5,214 nt of DNA from Parvularculaceae bacterium (lineage in GTDB: Bacteria > Pseudomonadota > Alphaproteobacteria > Caulobacterales > Parvularculaceae), in assembly GCA_013389125.1 (NCBI GenBank), contig JACADX010000377.1, positions 1-5,214 on the forward strand, read 5' to 3'. Made by a program: the position numbers and the translations under genes. Under the pieces are notes generated by a model that saw nothing but the letters and a program-made list of their open reading frames with translations, was not told the origin of the DNA and ran no database searches. Below, one piece after another: positions 4,615-5,214 of this stretch (positions are counted from its first letter, which is position 1; each line of letters starts with the position of its first letter).

Positions 4615-5214
4615 TCAGGTCCTTGCCAGTCGGATCTGCATGACGTCGGTCGTCGCCGCCTTGAAGCCGGCCTCGCAATAGCTCAAGTAGAATTGCCAGA
4701 GCTTCTTGAATTTCTCGTCAAAGCCCATCGCGACGATCTCGTCCCAGGCGGCGAGGAAGCGCCGCCGCCATTCCGCGAGCGTCGCCGCGTAGTCCTGCCC
4801 GAACGCCGTCGCGCCCTGCCAGATGAGCCCGGCGCGCTTTGTTTCCTCGACGAGCGCGCGCTCGGACGGCAGCATGCCGCCGGGGAAGACATAGCGCTTG
4901 ATAAAGTCGGTCGAGCGCGAATAGGTTTCGAAAAAGCGGTCGGCGATCGTAATCGTCTGGATGCCGGCGAGGCCGCCAGGCTTCAAGAGATCGCGCACCT
5001 TGCGGAAATAGGCCGGCCAATATTCCCGGCCCACCGCTTCAAACATCTCGATCGAGGCGACCTTGTCGTAGGCGCCCTCCGCGTCGCGATAATCCTGAAG
5101 CTTGAATTCGACCCGATCGGCGAGCCCCTCGCGGAAGATGCGCGCGCGCGCATAGTCAAGCTGCGCCGGCGAGATTGTCAGTCCGGTGACGCGTGCGCCG
5201 CGCTCCTTGGCGGC
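4615..5214 (-). CDS. cfa: Cyclopropane-fatty-acyl-phospholipid synthase family methyltransferase, C-terminal part
   Basis: The frame stays open to the window edge, so only the last 199 residues are seen; the N-terminal domain and the glycine-rich SAM motif I lie outside. The family (PF02353) adds a methylene or methyl group from S-adenosylmethionine to unsaturated acyl chains of membrane phospholipids. In fragment numbering, VTGLTISPAQLDYA (9-22) and VEFKLQDYRD (35-44) belong to the SAM-binding fold. SIEMFEAVG (54-62) carries Glu59, the counterpart of E. coli Glu239. FIKRYVFPGGMLPS (104-117), FGQDY (138-142) and FYLSYCEAGF (175-184) follow. Cys180 matches the conserved C-terminal Cys354 of the E. 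coli enzyme. The E. coli bicarbonate ligand His266 is replaced by Gln86 (IQTI). The gene ends 132 bases before the cysteine synthase gene on the same strand; no clear terminator is seen. The family is sure; whether it is true CFA synthase or a related fatty-acid methyltransferase is open. Confidence 0.92.
   Translation of the reverse strand, partial: AAKERGARVTGLTISPAQLDYARARIFREGLADRVEFKLQDYRDAEGAYDKVASIEMFEAVGREYWPAYFRKVRDLLKPGGLAGIQTITIADRFFETYSRSTDFIKRYVFPGGMLPSERALVEETKRAGLIWQGATAFGQDYAATLAEWRRRFLAAWDEIVAMGFDEKFKKLWQFYLSYCEAGFKAATTDVMQIRLART

Noticed and set aside
4599..4619. A GTCTCAGG direct repeat across the methyltransferase stop codon
   Set aside because: There are only two 8-base copies with a 13-base period. 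This is within chance or a small local duplication, with no other sign of function.

Overview
The window reads as chromosomal DNA of a GC-rich alphaproteobacterium, most likely of the order Hyphomicrobiales (Rhizobiales). Three things suggest this. There is a complex I accessory protein of the NDUFS4 type, found in alphaproteobacteria and mitochondria. The cysteine synthase, mercaptopyruvate sulfurtransferase and cystathionine beta-lyase are of the types seen in that group. Both tRNA genes encode their CCA ends. A finer placement (for example Beijerinckiaceae or Methylocystaceae) would be a guess. I see no mobile element, CRISPR array, phage gene or broken gene. All genes in the body of the window are intact; only the features at the two edges are cut.

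Left part, plus strand (1-483): the 3' portion of tRNA-Pro(UGG), a 102-residue NDUFS4-like complex I accessory subunit, and tRNA-Arg(UCU). The three are close together on one strand, so the small mRNA is bracketed by tRNAs. A 118-base convergent spacer (484-601) follows. It holds short hairpins but no gene.

Middle, minus strand (602-4482, read right to left): a very compact five-gene unit. Its order is cysteine synthase (OASS family), 3-mercaptopyruvate sulfurtransferase, a GNAT acetyltransferase, cystathionine beta-lyase, and a small PEGA-domain lipoprotein. Two of the junctions are 4-base ATGA overlaps and the other two gaps are 6 and 4 bases, so translational coupling along one mRNA is likely. 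Together the enzymes cover cysteine formation, handling of sulfane sulfur from the cysteine catabolite 3-mercaptopyruvate, and the cystathionine-to-homocysteine step of methionine synthesis. The acetyltransferase and the lipoprotein have no obvious sulfur role.

Right edge, minus strand (4615-5214): the C-terminal 199 residues of a cyclopropane-fatty-acyl-phospholipid synthase family methyltransferase. It is separated from the sulfur operon by a 132-base spacer that probably carries the operon's promoter.

Nothing here is clearly a new system. The points most worth a second look are the tRNA-bracketed complex I gene, the two unexplained members of the sulfur operon, and residue changes in the cysteine synthase and in the CFA synthase-like protein.
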